From Arachis hypogaea (taxonomy: Eukaryota > Streptophyta > Magnoliopsida > Fabales > Fabaceae), in the NCBI RefSeq assembly GCF_003086295.3, contig NC_092052.1, forward strand, positions 14,042,346 to 14,106,345: 64,000 nt of DNA, read 5' to 3'. The notes beneath the pieces are model-generated. The model was not told the origin of the DNA. It saw only the letters and a list, made by a program, of their open reading frames with translations, and did not search any database. Both the position numbers and the translations under genes were made by a program. Below are positions 24,684-37,454 of the stretch, in pieces (the first letter of the stretch is position 1; every line of letters starts with the position of its first letter).

Positions 24684-27600
24684 TGTAAGACCCGGTTAAT
24701 TAACGGCTAATTAACCCATATATGAGAATTTATTCTAGAAAGCCAAAAATGATATTTTTATGGCTTAATATGATAGAGGAAATTGAGACGAGAATTTCGG
24801 TACCAATTTTATAGAATTCGGACCAAGATTGGACCGAACGGGCCAAACCGGGCCAAACCGGACCCAAAGTGGGCCCTTGGCCCAACATAACTAAACCAAA
24901 ACCCTAGTTTTCAGCACTCTCTCTCCTCACAACACACTCAAACACGCTGAAATTGAAGAGAGGGGAGGAAGAACACTCTCTCAAGTTCTTTCTCTCACTT
25001 GATCTTCAAACCACCATAACTTTTGATCTAGAGCTCCGATTGCCGCTCCGTTTGCGGCCACGCGTTCACCGCGGAGAGCTCTACAAAACCCATACAACTA
25101 ATCTTGAAGTAAGCCACGTGTTTCTGTTCGAAATTCCAGCCCTTATTTTCGAGTTTCATGGGTAAAATGTTGAGATTTTGGGTTCTTTGATGTTATAGGA
25201 CCCAACTCTCTTGAAGGAGAAGGTTAATCTTGTCTCCTTGGACCTTGGGTGTGGTAAGATTCTCAACCCTAGTGTGATTTTGTTGTTCTATGATGTTTGG
25301 GTTTTGAGATGTTGTGTATGGGTATGATGGTTGTGGCTTAGGTTGTGTATATGTGAATATTGGAGCTTGATTGGTGACTTTGAAAAGCTTGGAAAGGGTT
25401 TGGTGGTGAAAAATCTGTTCTTGGAGGTGTTGAGGCCTTGAGAGCTTGTGGATAAGTGGTTTGGAAGTGCTCCGGGGGAGCTTGGGAAAATCGGCTAAGG
25501 TATGGTTTCGGTTTCCCGTATCTAATATGTAATGTGGTAGGAAATACTTAGGCTAGAGGCCCTAAGATAGGCATTGAATTGTTGATGTTGTTGAATGATT
25601 GAGATATATGATGTGGTCATATATGTGATGATGATTATTAAGGCCTTAGTGGTATGATGTATGAGAAATATGCATGTTGTGATATATACTTGATGATTGG
25701 TTATGGTTGAATTGTGGGTTGAACCATGTTGATGGTGAGTATGATGTTGATTGTGTACAATAATAATTTATTGGAATTGGTGTTGTTGAGAATTGGCATG
25801 AGGAATAGTATATGATATGTCAATGTGTTTGAGTTTGAGCCACTTGGGTGAAGTGGGGTAAAATGATGAGATAGTGATTTTGGTAATTTGTGGTAATGTG
25901 TGTCAATGTGTGAGTTGAGGAGGCTTGATGTTGAATTTGATATATTTTGATTGATTTCAAAGAAAAGGGATGAACTTGGCATGTTTTGATTGGTTTTGAA
26001 AAGAGTTGGAAATGGCTTGTTTTGAAATTGGCACTTTGTGGTTTTGTATGAAAATATGGTTTTTGGGCACACTTTGGCGGGACATAACTTGGACTACGGA
26101 TCTCCGTTTTGTACCAAATCTGTTTAGAAATGAAATTGGATCCGGGATGTCCATGCCGTTCAAAGAACGGGTGAAAAACGATTTAAAATGAGGAAGTTAT
26201 GTCCGTTGGAAGATTGGGGTTTAAATCTGTGAATTCTGCAGCTTTTAACTTAGAAAATTTTTAGCAGAATGACCCCTTGCGCGTGGGCGCACCTGGCGCG
26301 TACGCGCCGATCTTCCAGAAAGCGCCATCCACGCGTGCGCGTGATGTGCGCGGGCGCGCCGATTGTGCTGCACCCAATGCCCAACCATTTTCCAGAGAGT
26401 TATGCCAGAACTGTGCCAGTGTTGTGCCTGGGGCACGAGAACACCTGCGCGTACGCATGGTTGGCACGTGCGCGTCGATTGGCAAATCTTTAATCCACGC
26501 GTTAGCGTGCATGACGCTTGCGCGTCGATGAGTTTTTGAGGCCATCCACGCGTGCGCGTGGAGTGCGCGTACGCGTGGCCCTGTTTTCATCCCAAAGTTG
26601 ATTTTTGAGTTTTAAAAGCCAAATCTCATACTTCTAAGCCTCCGATCTCACCATTTATGTCTTAAATCATTATGACATGCCTAGCTATTAAAAAGGGGCT
26701 AGTGAATGAGGTAACTTGCGAGTGAAGCAAGGGAAAAATGAATGATCAATGAGGATCAAGATGATTATGTGAGATGCGGAGGATGGTGGTGGAAGTGCTT
26801 GTTAAGCCATGGGCCGAAAGGCTATAATTGCTAATGAAACGGCTGGTTATGGATTTAACCGTGAGCCGGAAAGGCTGTGTATAATATGAATATTGGCTGG
26901 TTTTGGACTGAACCGTGAGCCGGATGGCTGATATGGATGTTGATCCATGGATGAGAATTCATGCATGCTTATGCTGAATTATTGATAATTGAGATTTGCA
27001 CTTCCACTATCAGAGGCACGAGATCCCTGGGAGGAAGCAGTGGCTAGCCACCACGTGCTCCAGGTGGAGGCTCGAGACTCTGTTGACCCTATGTCGTAAG
27101 TGTGGCCGGGCACTGTGAAAGACCCGGATGAGCTCGCCCCCGAAATATTCACCAGTGAGGGTGATGGATATGGATCATGTTTATGATCAAGTTTATAACG
27201 AGTATAACTCGAGTTGGGGATGCGCGACAGAGGGACAGTCCAATGGTTAGCTACCAGGACTTGTCGGGTTGGCTCTATAACCGACAGATGATATCATCAG
27301 CCACTAGGGACAGGCATTCATCATATGCATACTATGTGAATTGTTTGAGATTGCCTATTTGACTGCATATTACTTGCTAATTGTCTAAATGTCTTAACTG
27401 CTCCTATTTGTATATTCTTTGTCTGATATAACTGTGTTTGCTATAATATACTCCTGCTGGTGGTTGGGAGGTTTGAAGGAATTGGAAAGGGAAGTATTAG
27501 TTAGACTGAAGAATCTTTAGTCAGATACCCTTATATGGTTTAGCTTGTTTATAAGCTTTGATATTATCTGGAGGAAGTTCTAGGATTGCCTTTGGCTTTC

Positions 27601-28216
27601 CTCTATTATTATGTATTATATATGTGGAAGCTGTTACCGTGCTGGGGACCTCTGGTTCTCACCCATGCGGATTTTGTGGTTTTCAGATGCAGGACGCGAG
27701 GCTTCTCGTTGAGGCATGCTGGAGACTTCTGGATTAGCGAAGATCCTTTGTTCTTGGGACTCTGTTTTGGTTTATATATCTTGTTTAGATACTTTTATCT
27801 CCATTAAATAATACAAACTGTGATGACTCCTTCTAGAGGGGATTTTGGAGAATAGGTTGTATGTATTTGTGTCCCTTTGGGTTTCCTTTGGGGTTTCCTT
27901 ATTTTATTATATGTATATATTATTATGCTCGGACCGGTTATCTTCGCAGCCAGATCTTGAGTCTTGATATTCCCGTTTTTGACACTCTTTATATATATGA
28001 TCTTGCGTTAGCTTATCCTTTGCTCGTTACGTTATCGATCGGAGTGTTGCGCGTTCGAGTTACGGTTTTTGTTTACCCCTTTTTCTACAAAGGCTCCTAG
28101 TTATAATCAATTATTCATACTACTATACGTACTAAATTTTTGTTTTAGAGGTCGTAATACCTTGCCATCTCTGAATTATGACTTAAGCATAAGACTCTGT
28201 ATGGTAGGGTGTTACA
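24684..28216 (+). repeat. 3' LTR of the Tekay-type element
   Basis: 3,533 bp, almost identical to the 5' LTR, with the same CpG-rich cluster at about 26271-26586. It is followed by the TTATT duplication (28217-28221) and then the continuation of the split host LTR. Confidence 0.95.
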
Positions 28217-28221
28217 TTATT

Positions 28222-29490
28222 GGTTATGGAAAAGGTAGAATTTTTTTGGGTCTTCGAAATAAGGAGCAAGTAATTTAAATGACAAGGAAAAATAAGTTAA
28301 TAATAATAAAATCTCCTGGCAAGATATGAAAATTGGAATTTCTATCCTAGTTATCCTTATCAGGTGTGATGAGAATTGGATTTTAATCCCACTTAGTTAA
28401 CCCTTACTAAAGCAAAGAAAAGTCAAGTGGACTAATTAATTTGATCCTCAAATCCTAGTCAACTCCTATGGGAAGACTAGTTTTTAGAGCGATTCAAATC
28501 AATTAGCAAATCCAAATTCAATCAACAGTTGAGTTTGATAACTCAAGTGTTACCAATCATTTAACCAAAACCAAAAGGGAAAATAAATCTAAATTAAATT
28601 GAAAGCATCATAAATAGAATAAAATAATCATTAATCTGAAATACCTCAAATAATATTAAATAGAATATTCAAATCTTGACATGAAAAGGTTCATAAGCTA
28701 AATTGGAACATTAACAAGTAAAAGCATTGGAATAAATAAAAATAGAAGAGAAACAATAATTAAAGGAAAAATATTGAACCTGGCATTGAAGTATTAATCA
28801 TAAAAGGAATCCTAATCCTAAAACCTAAGAGAGATGAGAGAACCTCTCTCTCTAAAAACTACATCTAATCCTAAAATTATGAATTATGAATGTCTCTAAG
28901 TTCTTATTTGATTCTCCCATTCTCTGGCTTATATTCTGTGTTTCTGGATTTGAAATTGGGCCAAAAAAGGGTCCAGAAATCGCTGGGGGCGTTTTCTGCA
29001 AATTCTTATACGTGGCGTCTGTCACACGTTCGCGTGGGTCACGCGTTCGCGTGGTTTGGGAGTTTTCCTTGTCACGTGTACGCGTCATTTGCGTTCTGCT
29101 CAAGGCACGCGTCCGCATCGTCCACGCGTTTGCATTGATGCCATTTCGCGCTAGGCACGCGTTCGCATCGTCCTTGCGTTCCCGTCGCTGCCTTTTCTTC
29201 AAAACTCCATTTTTGTGCTTTCCTTCTATTTTTGTATGTTTCCTTTCTGTCCTTTAAGCCATTCCTGCCCTATGAGACCTGAAAATACTTAACACATAAA
29301 TCACGACATCGAATGATAATAAAGGATAATTAAAATTAATATTTTTAAAGCATAGGAAACATGTTTTCACACTTATCACATAATAAGGAAGGAAAAGTAA
29401 AATCATGCAATTCATATGAATAAGTTGGTGAAGAATTGATAAAAACACTCAATTTGAGCACAAGATGAATCATAAAATAGGGGTTTATCA
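28222..29490 (-). repeat. 5' LTR of the minus-strand element, outer part
   Basis: Continues the sequence broken at 16428 and matches 7799-9075. On the minus strand it opens TGATAAACCCC. It differs from the 3' LTR by many substitutions and by indels in the CpG-rich cluster (about 29018-29190), so this element is much older than the Tekay element inside it. Confidence 0.9.
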
Positions 29491-29701
29491 GGCAACGACC
29501 TCTAAAAATAAAAATGTATATATATAATATTGAAAAGGATACAGTATACAAGGAGTCTGGAAGAATAGGTAAAACAAAAATTCCAAAAATAAAAGCGTAA
29601 CGCTCAGGAAACGTGATTACTTGCATGTGAAGAAACTAAGGTTCAAAGGCATAAATAAACAGAAAGTAGGAATAGAAGATCAAGAATACAAAATAACAAG
29701 C

Positions 29702-30014
29702 TCCTAACTCAGCCTGCGAAGTCAAGGCTGGCCGGAGAATATTTATATACACAATATACAGCCCATAGCCCAAAATACATGTTTAAAAGCCCTAGTTCTC
29801 CATAAAACCTCTAAGAGGTACCAAAGCTAAAGTGTTCATATACATATAAGGGGAGAACACTCCTAACTCAGCCTGTGAAGTCAAGGCTGGCCGGAGAATA
29901 TTTATATACACAATATACAGCCCATAGCCCAAAATACATGTTTAAAAGCCCTAGTTCTCCATAAAACCTCTAAGAGGTACCAAAGCTAAAGTGTTCATAT
30001 ACATATAAGGGGAG

Positions 30015-30019
<5 letters not shown>
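29702..30019. repeat. 159-bp tandem duplication in the outer LTR
   Basis: 29702-29860 and 29861-30019 are near-identical copies, starting TCCTAACTCAGCCTG and ending GGGGAGAACAC. One visible difference is CCTGCGAAG versus CCTGTGAAG. The related LTRs at 37856 and 42162 have a single copy of the corresponding region. Confidence 0.95.

Positions 30020-30059
<40 letters not shown>
30016..30059. repeat. (AC)22 microsatellite
   Basis: An uninterrupted 44-nt AC run starts in the AACAC that ends the second 159-bp copy. It is a likely length-variable locus. Confidence 0.95.
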
Positions 30060-30061
<2 letters not shown>

Positions 30062-30530
30062 TTCTCATCATGGTAAAGGTGCCACGCACATAAGATATAA
30101 GGTCTTGGAAATGCCAGAGGCAATCCTAGAACGCCGACATTCAGATTACAAGGTTTAAATTACTAAATAAAAACCATAAAAAGGTGGTCTTCTAAGGATA
30201 TCTAAGCCTAATTTAAACTTAACATTAACACTAAGTCTTTCCACCTTTCTTCCGTTCCTCCATCACCGGTGAGTTTGCAAAGACAAACAAACAGACAATT
30301 GCAAGCACAGGTAGGAGACAAGTAGTGCAAGTAGCAAATATAACAATTAACATAATATAATCAATTAGGCATTCCCAAATAATGCATAGCAAGAAAAACA
30401 AACAATATGCACATGATGTATGCCTTCCCTACTGGCCGTGAGCTCACGCATCGGTTAACTGCCAAAACCCGACACAGCCGGTAGCTAATCCGGATACCGT
30501 CTCTCGACTGCGCATCTCCAGGAGGCACAA

Positions 30531-30735
30531 GATCGGGGGATTAGTGCCCTACCACCTTCTCCTAGAGGCATACACCAAGGGGAAATAAATCGGGAGATTA
30601 GTACCCTACCGCCTTCTCCTAGTGAGGCCGTGCCATACCGATCGGGGGATTAATGCCCTATCACCTTGCAAACAGAGAGAGAAAGAATGTGAAGAAATAT
30701 GTCGGGGATTAGTGCCCTACCACCTTCCTCACATC
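30531..30735. repeat. Minisatellite-like block in the outer LTR
   Basis: Four spaced copies of a unit around CGGGGGATTAGTGCCCTACC and ACCTTCTCCT, about 58-64 bp apart. At the same relative place the other LTR family members (39018-39215, 43321-43510) have a different repeated word, GAAGGAGCGTGCCTTTCCAC. Confidence 0.7.
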
Positions 30736-31045
30736 CCACAAAACAATATCATCATCATGCTCATTCATTCGCAAGTTCAACATTATAACATTTTTACATT
30801 ATTCATAATCATCGCATAATCATATCATTAAAGTCATGGTACCATATACACTTTAAGTATACACGTTTCCATATATAATTCATCACTTTCTCAGCTTACT
30901 TCTCCCCCAAGATACCTCCATTTCTTAGCTTCATCTAATTACTAGGCTTACTACTATGATTTATGATTGCACACACAAAAATAGAGGTTTAGAAGTTTGA
31001 AATTAGGTTTAAAACTCAAAAACCCAGATTTGTTGAAACAGGGGC

Positions 31046-31210
31046 TACGCGTACGCGTGGGCCACGCGTACACGTGGGCGTGAAAAATCCTTACTCGTGT
31101 ATGCGTGAATCCCAACCCGAAAGGGTTGGTCGCGTTGCGAGAACGTGGTCACGTACGCAAATCTCAGGTCACGCGTACACGTGGGTCATGCGTACGTGTG
31201 AGCGTACGTT
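31046..31210. repeat. CpG-rich ACGCGTACGCGT cluster in the outer LTR
   Basis: Contains CTACGCGTACGCGTGGGCCA, CACGCGTACACGTGGGCG, GTCACGCGTACACGTGGGTC and ATGCGTACGTGTGAGCG. The layout is the same as in the other LTR families: paired ACGCGT-like words with a GGG edge. Confidence 0.8.
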
Positions 31211-32647
31211 TTTCCAAAAATTTTACTGAGTCTAAAAAAAGCTGCAGAATTTCAAATTTCAAACCCAAACTTCCGACGCATATAACTTTTTCGTTTTAAA
31301 TCATTTTTCTTTCGTTCTTCAAACGGCGTAAAATTCACGGACCCAATTTTCATATAAAAAAAAGTTTGAAATCATTCAGAGGTTCGGAACCAAGTTATGG
31401 CTCACTGAAGTTCGTCCAAAAACTAATTTTTCACAAAAGACTTCAAATCTTAATTTTCTTGGAACCTAAACTCATCCATAATTTTATACCTGGATTCAGC
31501 ACAATATCATATCATAGCACTTCAACACAATACTACATTCTTTACATCACATCATCTTCAACCAAACTTCACATTTACACAATTTCAAACCCCAATTCCT
31601 CATTTTGCATCAACACTATTATCAACAACTCACTCAATACACATATAATCATATCATCACATCATCCATCACCAATTCATCAATTAGCACACTATCATCA
31701 GCATAAGCAGCTACCATCCAACATACACTCAATTCATATCATCATATTTATCACAGGTGCTAAGCATTGAACATTTTCTTACCTTCCAACCTATCCTAGG
31801 GTCATCTAGCCTAAGGTTTCACAGAACATTATATATTAAATATGCAAAACCTAAACCATACCTTGGCCGATTTCCACGTATTGACCAAGGCAAATCACCA
31901 AAGCCACACAAGTCCCAAAAATCACCAAAGCATTGACGCTAATCCTCCACCAAGCTTTCCAATGCCCAAAATCAAGTTCCAAAATGTGTATATACACCTA
32001 AATTCATATAGCCACACATACATATATCTAAAACTCAATACCCAATAACAAAATTCAAGGAATTGACTAGAGTTAGTGATCCTTACCGTACCCACGGACC
32101 AATTGAACCAAATCCAACAAGTTCCGCAAGCTAATTCGAACCTAGAGAACCAAAATCAACAAATTCTCAACTTGGATTCTCCTAAATTTCAAAAATTAAG
32201 GGATAGAGAGGCTGGGGTGATAGAGTGGCTTACTTATGAAATTGTTCTGGTAGATTCATAGAGCTCGACACGGTGGTCGCGTGGCCGTAAACGGTGCAGC
32301 GATCGAAACTCGGAACAGAAAGTTACGGCAACTTGAATGGAGGACAAGGGTTTTGTTTTGTTTCCCCTTTCCTTGAATTACTTCAGCTCATTCCTGGTGA
32401 ATGAGGAGGAAGAAGGGATCTTCCTTAAGTGTGGGTGGTTTTGTGGGTTGGGTCATGGGCCCAATACGGGCCCAGTTCAACCGGTTTGGCCTGTTCGGCC
32501 CAATCTTGGGACAAATTCTTTGAAATTAGTGTTAAAATTCTCGTTTTAATGAGCTCTTTCCTATTTTAATATAAAATTCATATTTCTAATTTTTTTATTA
32601 AAAATTAATTTATTGGTTAATTATTCGCTAATTTTGCGGGTTTTACA

Positions 32648-33066
32648 TCCTATCCACCTAAATAAGAATTTTGTCCTCAAAATTCAGATTCAGTTACCTG
32701 AAACGAGATATGGGTAGTGATCTCATTTCGGATTCAATACTTCTCAGTCTTAATCACTTGGTCTCAACTACTCACCGTTCCTAATCTTGTCGAGATAATT
32801 TTCAAGAAAGCGCAACTTCTCCTTTCCAACTATCAAGGTCTTCACTTCCAACAAAATCATTTGGTTGGGATCGCGCAGTTATAATCTTAGTTTGAATTTC
32901 ACTAACCTGTTCTCTATTGTTTCGGTCATCAATTTGGAACCTAGGATGTCAAATCTTTCGGGGTTAGGTCGATACCAAAGTGACTAACGTACCGCGCCGC
33001 CTTATAATTTTCTAATGTATAGTCTCATCATTCATTTTTTTATGGTTAGTTTTTCTCTTATAGGCG
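32648..33066 (-). mobile_element. Truncated internal remnant of the outer Tekay-like element
   Basis: Next to the LTR, the minus strand has a purine-rich tract and then, at about 32,690-32,740, codons reading ESEMR followed one frame over by YPYLVSGN. This matches the C-terminal end ([15 protein letters not shown]) of the gag-pol at 24590-24635 apart from a frameshift. Everything further into the element, including the second LTR, is missing. The array resumes at about 33067 with GAAAATATGAGACATT. Confidence 0.65.
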
Positions 33067-36000
33067 AAAATATGAGACATTAAATTTAAACATATATTTC
33101 TTATATTTATTTAAATAGATTTTAAATTTTTTTGGTTGAATAAAAATTGAATTTTATTACTTACCTAATTGTATTGTTTTCGTCTTGCAAAGAAATTTCA
33201 CTTTCTCTTATGTTCTTGTCAAAATAAAAAATAAAAAAAATAACTAATCAAATATACTCTTTTTTTTAGAGCCGGTTCTCTCAATTTTTTTCTTAATTGT
33301 TTAGTAAAATGTCATTTTATTTTTATCATTTAATATTTTTTCTCATATTTTTTTTCTTGATTCCATTTAAAAAGCATAAGATGATAATTTACTCTTTATT
33401 AAACAATTAAAAAAAAAGTTGAGAGAATCTATTTTTTTCCTCTATATAAGAGGAAGATTGAAGATATAGAAATGTTAATATGTGTTCTAAATGAATATTT
33501 CTCACTTAAATTTTCTATTATAGAATTTTTAACTTCTAGTTTTATCACCATATATTAGTATCTGATATTTGTTTACGTAGATCTTATTAAAAAATGAAAG
33601 ATCAAACGATAATAAATTATCTGAGAGAAACAAAAAATGCAAAAATGAGAATTACTTATTTGATAATTTATTTTTGTTTGTATGAAAAATTCTAGAATTT
33701 ACTCATCTTATTATATTTTATGAATTTAATTCTTTATGATTTAATGTTTATTGTTTAGAGTTTAGAATTTAAAATTTGTTATTTTATTCAAATTGTGTTT
33801 TGTTTTTAATTTAAATATTTCGATTGTTAAGTTTTAGGATTTAATATTTATGTTTTGGAATTTAGAGTTTGTTATTTTTGTTTAAAGAGTAAAGTATTGT
33901 TTTAGTCGCTAACGTTTGTGTTAAGTCTTAATTTTGTCTTTATGTTTGAAACATTCTACTTTTTTTTTATCTCAACATACAGTTTTATTTCGTCTTCTTT
34001 TAATCCTCTCGTCAAAATAAAAATTTCTCCTTTCAAAAATATCATTTCTTTCATTATGATTTTCTTCTAAATAATAATAAAAATCATAATTGTTCATAGT
34101 AGTTGTTATAGTGATATAAGAGCAAAAATGACAGAACTATAACAAAAAGAGAGAGCTAAAAATAGAGGTGAAAAGGGTATTTATGGAAGAAAAAAATTTT
34201 AATTTTGACCAAAAGATTAAAATAAGATGAAATAAAACATTTGGGGATAAAAATAGAACGTTACATTAGAAAGTAAAACAGTATTTTACGCTTGTTTGGA
34301 TTATATTTTGTTTTAAATTTAAACACATTTATTTTTAGAGAGTTTGGTTTTGTATTTTAAATGTAAGAGAGAGAAAATATGAAACACTAATTTTAAAGAT
34401 ATGTTTCTTACATTTATTTAAATGGATTTTAAATTTTGTTGGTTGAATAAAGATTGAATTTCATTACTTACCTAATTGTATTGTTTTCGTCTTGCAAAGA
34501 AATGTCACCTTCTCTTATGTTCTTGTAAAAATAAAAAATAAAAAAATAACTAATCAAATATACTCTTCTTTTAGAGTGGATTCTCTCAAATTTTTTTCTT
34601 AATTGTTAAGCAAATGACATTTAATTTTTATCATTTAATATTTTTTTTCAAATGTTTTTTTCCTGATTCCATTTAAAAAGTATAAGATGATAATTTACAC
34701 TTTATTAAATAATTAAAAAAAAGAGAGAATCTATTTTTTTGGTCTATATAAGAGGAAGATTGAAGATATAGAAATGTTAATATATTTTTTAAAAGAATAT
34801 TTTTCACTTAAATTTTGTATTGTAGAATTTTTAACCTCTGGTCTTATCACCATATGTTAGTATCTGATATTTGTGTACGTAGTTCTTATTAGAAAGTCAA
34901 AGATCAAACGATAATAAATTATCTGAGAGAAAAAAATAATGCAAAAAATGAGAAATAGTTATTTGAGAATTTAGTATATTTTAGTTATACAAAGACTTAT
35001 TTGATAATTTATTTTTGTTCGTATGAAAAATTCTAAATTTACTCATCTTATTATCTTTTATGAATTTAATTCTTTATGATTAAATGTTTAGTGTTTAGAG
35101 TTTAGAATTTAAAATGTGTTATTTCATTCAAATTGTGTTTTGTTTTTAATTTAGATATTTCGATTGTTAAGTTTTAGGATTTAATATTTATATTTTGGAA
35201 TTTAGAGTTTGTTATTTTTTTTATAGAGTAAAGTATTGTTTTAGTCACTAACATTTGTGTTAAGTCTTAATTTTGTCTTTATGTTTGAAACGTTCTATTT
35301 CTTTATCTCAACAGTGTTATTTCGTCTTCTTTTAATCCGTTGGTCAAAATTAAAATTTTTCCTTTCAAAAATATCATTTCTTTTCATAATAGCTGTTATA
35401 GTGATCTAAGAGCAAAAATGACAGAACTATAAGAAAAAGAAGAGCGAAAAATAAACGTGAAAAGGGTATTTTTGGGAAAAAATTTTAATTTTGACCAGAG
35501 TATTAAAATAAGACGAAATAAAAAATATTTGGAAAAAAAATAGAACGTTACATTAAAAAGTAAAATAGTATTTTACTCTTGTTTGGATTATATTTTGTTT
35601 TAAATTTAAATACATTTATTTTTAGAGAGTTTGGTTTTGTATTTTAAATGTAAGAGAGAGAAAATATGAGACACTAATTGTTAAAGATATTTTTCTTAAA
35701 TTTATTTAAATGAATTTTAAATTTTTTTGGTTGAATAAAGATTGAATTTATTACTTACCTAATTGTATTGTTTTCTTCTTGCAAAGAAATTTCACTTTTT
35801 CTTATGTTTTTGTCAAAATAAAAAATAAAAAAATAACAAATCAAATATACTCTTCTTTTAGAGTGGATTTTCTCAAATTTTTTTCTTAATTGTTTAGTAA
35901 ATGTCATTTAATTTTTATCATTTAATATTTTTTCTCGTATGTTTTTTTTATTCCATTTAAAAAGTATAAGATGATTATTTACATTTTATTAAATAATTAA

Positions 36001-36587
36001 AAAAAATTAAGAGAATCTATTTTTTTCCTCTATATAAGAGGAAGATTGAAGATATAGAAATGTTAATATATTTTCTAAAAGAATATTTCTCACTTAAATT
36101 TTGTATTGTAGAATTTTTAACCTATGGTTTTATCACCATATTTTAGTATCTGATATTTGTGTACATAGTTTTTATTAGAAAGTCAAAGATCAAACAATAA
36201 TAAATTATCTGAGAGAAACAAATAATGCAAGAAATGAGAAATACTTATTTGATAATTTAGTATATTTTAGTTATTCAAATACTTATTTGATAATTTATTT
36301 TTGTTCGTATGAAAAATTTTAAAATTTACTCATCTTATTATCTTTTATGAATTTAAGTTTTTATGATTTAGTGTTTATTGTTTAGAATTTAAGATTAGTT
36401 ATTTTATTCAAATTGTGTTTTGTTTTTAATTTGAATATTTCGATTGTTAAGTTTTAGGATTTAATATTTATGTTTTGGAATTTAGAGTTTGTTATTTTTG
36501 TTGAAAGAGTAAAGTATTGTTTTAGCCGCTAACGTTTGTGTTAAGTCTTAATTTTGTCTTTATGTTTGAAACGTTCTATTTTTTTTT
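33067..36587. repeat. Tandem array, second block
   Basis: Monomer anchors at 33938, 35277 and 36558 give spacings of 1,339 and 1,281 bp. The block starts at about offset 425 of a monomer, whereas the left block stops at about offset 994, so the interruption is not a clean insertion. Monomers here are more diverged from each other than those in 1-6545. No gene is seen. Confidence 0.88.
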
Positions 36588-37454
36588 AGAGTAAAGTATT
36601 GTTTTTGTCCCCAACGTTTGGGGTAAGTTCCAAAGTTGTCCCTAACGTTTCAATCGTCCTATTTAAGTCCCTAACGTTTCAAAATTGACTCAATGTTGTC
36701 CTGTCGTTAGGGATCTGTTAACAGAATTAACGGCGAGACAAAATTGAGACGATTTTGAAACGTTAGGGACTTAAATAGAACGAAAACGTTAGGGATAAAA
36801 ACGATACATAAAAATAAATTTTAATTTAATTTTATCTTTCAATAATATTAATTTTTTTACTGTATATAGTATTCAATTATTTTTTAATTACATCTAAATA
36901 AATTATACTTAATCACATTACTTTCATTTTAAATAAATTTATTTTTTTTATAATTTTAAAGAATTTTGATACATTAGAGACAAAAGGTATAATTTATATT
37001 TTATTGTATATATATTATTTTTTTCTTTTCTGCAAGTTTATATACTAGTCATTCTACAAACATTTCATGATAACTAAAAATATTTAACAGTAAAATTATA
37101 AAAAAATTAATTTATCTAAAATGAAAGTAATATGATTAAGTGTAATTTACTTAGATGTGATTAAAAAATAATTGAATACTATGTATAGTAAAAAATTGAT
37201 ATTATTGAAGGATAAAATTAAAATTTATTTCTATGTATCATTTTTGTCCCCAACAGTTTTGTCCTATTTAAGTTCCTAACGTTTCAAAAAAGTCTCAATT
37301 TTGTCCCGCCGTCAATTCTGTTAACGGATCTCTAACGGCAGGACAACATTGAGTCAATTTTGAAACGTTAGGGACTTAAATAGGACGATTGAAACGTTAG
37401 GGACAACTTTAAGACTTACCCCAAACGTTGGGAACAAAAACGATACTTTACTCT
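36588..37454. mobile_element. Fold-back (long terminal inverted repeat) element
   Basis: 867 bp. The left end AGAGTAAAGTATTGTTTTTG and the right end CAAAAACGATACTTTACTCT are inverse. The arms continue inward for roughly 390 bp each, through AAATAAATTTATTTT-type sequence, around a centre near 36960-37085. Each arm also contains a smaller inverted repeat of GTCCCTAACGTTTCAAAAT. The flanks are T runs of 9 on the left and 6 on the right, against 7 in unbroken monomers, which is consistent with an 8-9 bp duplication as in Mutator-like elements. There is no coding capacity. It sits within a related TIR module of the array. Confidence 0.85.

Larger units (their letters stand above)
16429..28216 (+). 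mobile_element. Ty3-gypsy chromovirus (Tekay/Del type), young and complete in structure
   Basis: Two LTRs of 3,532 and 3,533 bp, TG...CA ends, and a TTATT target duplication (16424-16428 and 28217-28221). It has an initiator-Met-type primer site, one gag-pol frame in the order gag, CCHC, protease, RT, RNase H, integrase, and a purine tract before the 3' LTR. The long LTRs, domain order and C-terminal chromodomain-like segment fit the Tekay/Del clade. I found only three LTR differences: a 1-nt indel near 16597/24854, A/G near 16847/25126 and G/A near 19694/27951. It sits in the LTR of another element. Confidence 0.95.
7602..29490 (-). mobile_element. Minus-strand gypsy-like LTR element without pol, itself split by a nested element
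   Basis: The LTRs (7602-9075, and 16232-16428 plus 28222-29490) begin TGATAAACCCC and end GATCGTCA on the minus strand. A 5-bp target duplication GGCAA flanks the element at 7597-7601 and 29491-29495. A primer-binding site lies 3 nt inside one LTR and a purine tract beside the other. Without the nested element at 16429-28216 it is about 10.1 kb. It carries a frameshifted gag-like ORF and a broken Transposase_32-like ORF, but I find no protease, reverse transcriptase, RNase H or integrase. It therefore looks non-autonomous and needing help in trans, with an autonomous partner elsewhere in the genome inferred. Confidence 0.85.
29491..32647 (-). mobile_element. Outer LTR, main part (Tekay-like, minus strand)
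   Basis: After GGCAA (29491-29495) the LTR resumes and runs to 32647, where it opens on the minus strand as TGTAAAACCCGC. Joined with 7540-7601 it is about 3.2 kb. It holds a 159-bp tandem duplication, a CA microsatellite, a minisatellite-like block (30531-30735) and a CpG-rich ACGCGT cluster (about 31046-31210). It is similar in layout to the LTRs at 37856 and 42162 but clearly diverged from them. No gene is supported. Confidence 0.8.

Noticed and set aside
32648..33066. Second LTR of the outer element
   Set aside because: The sequence resembles the pol end and purine-tract region, not an LTR, and it runs directly into array sequence.
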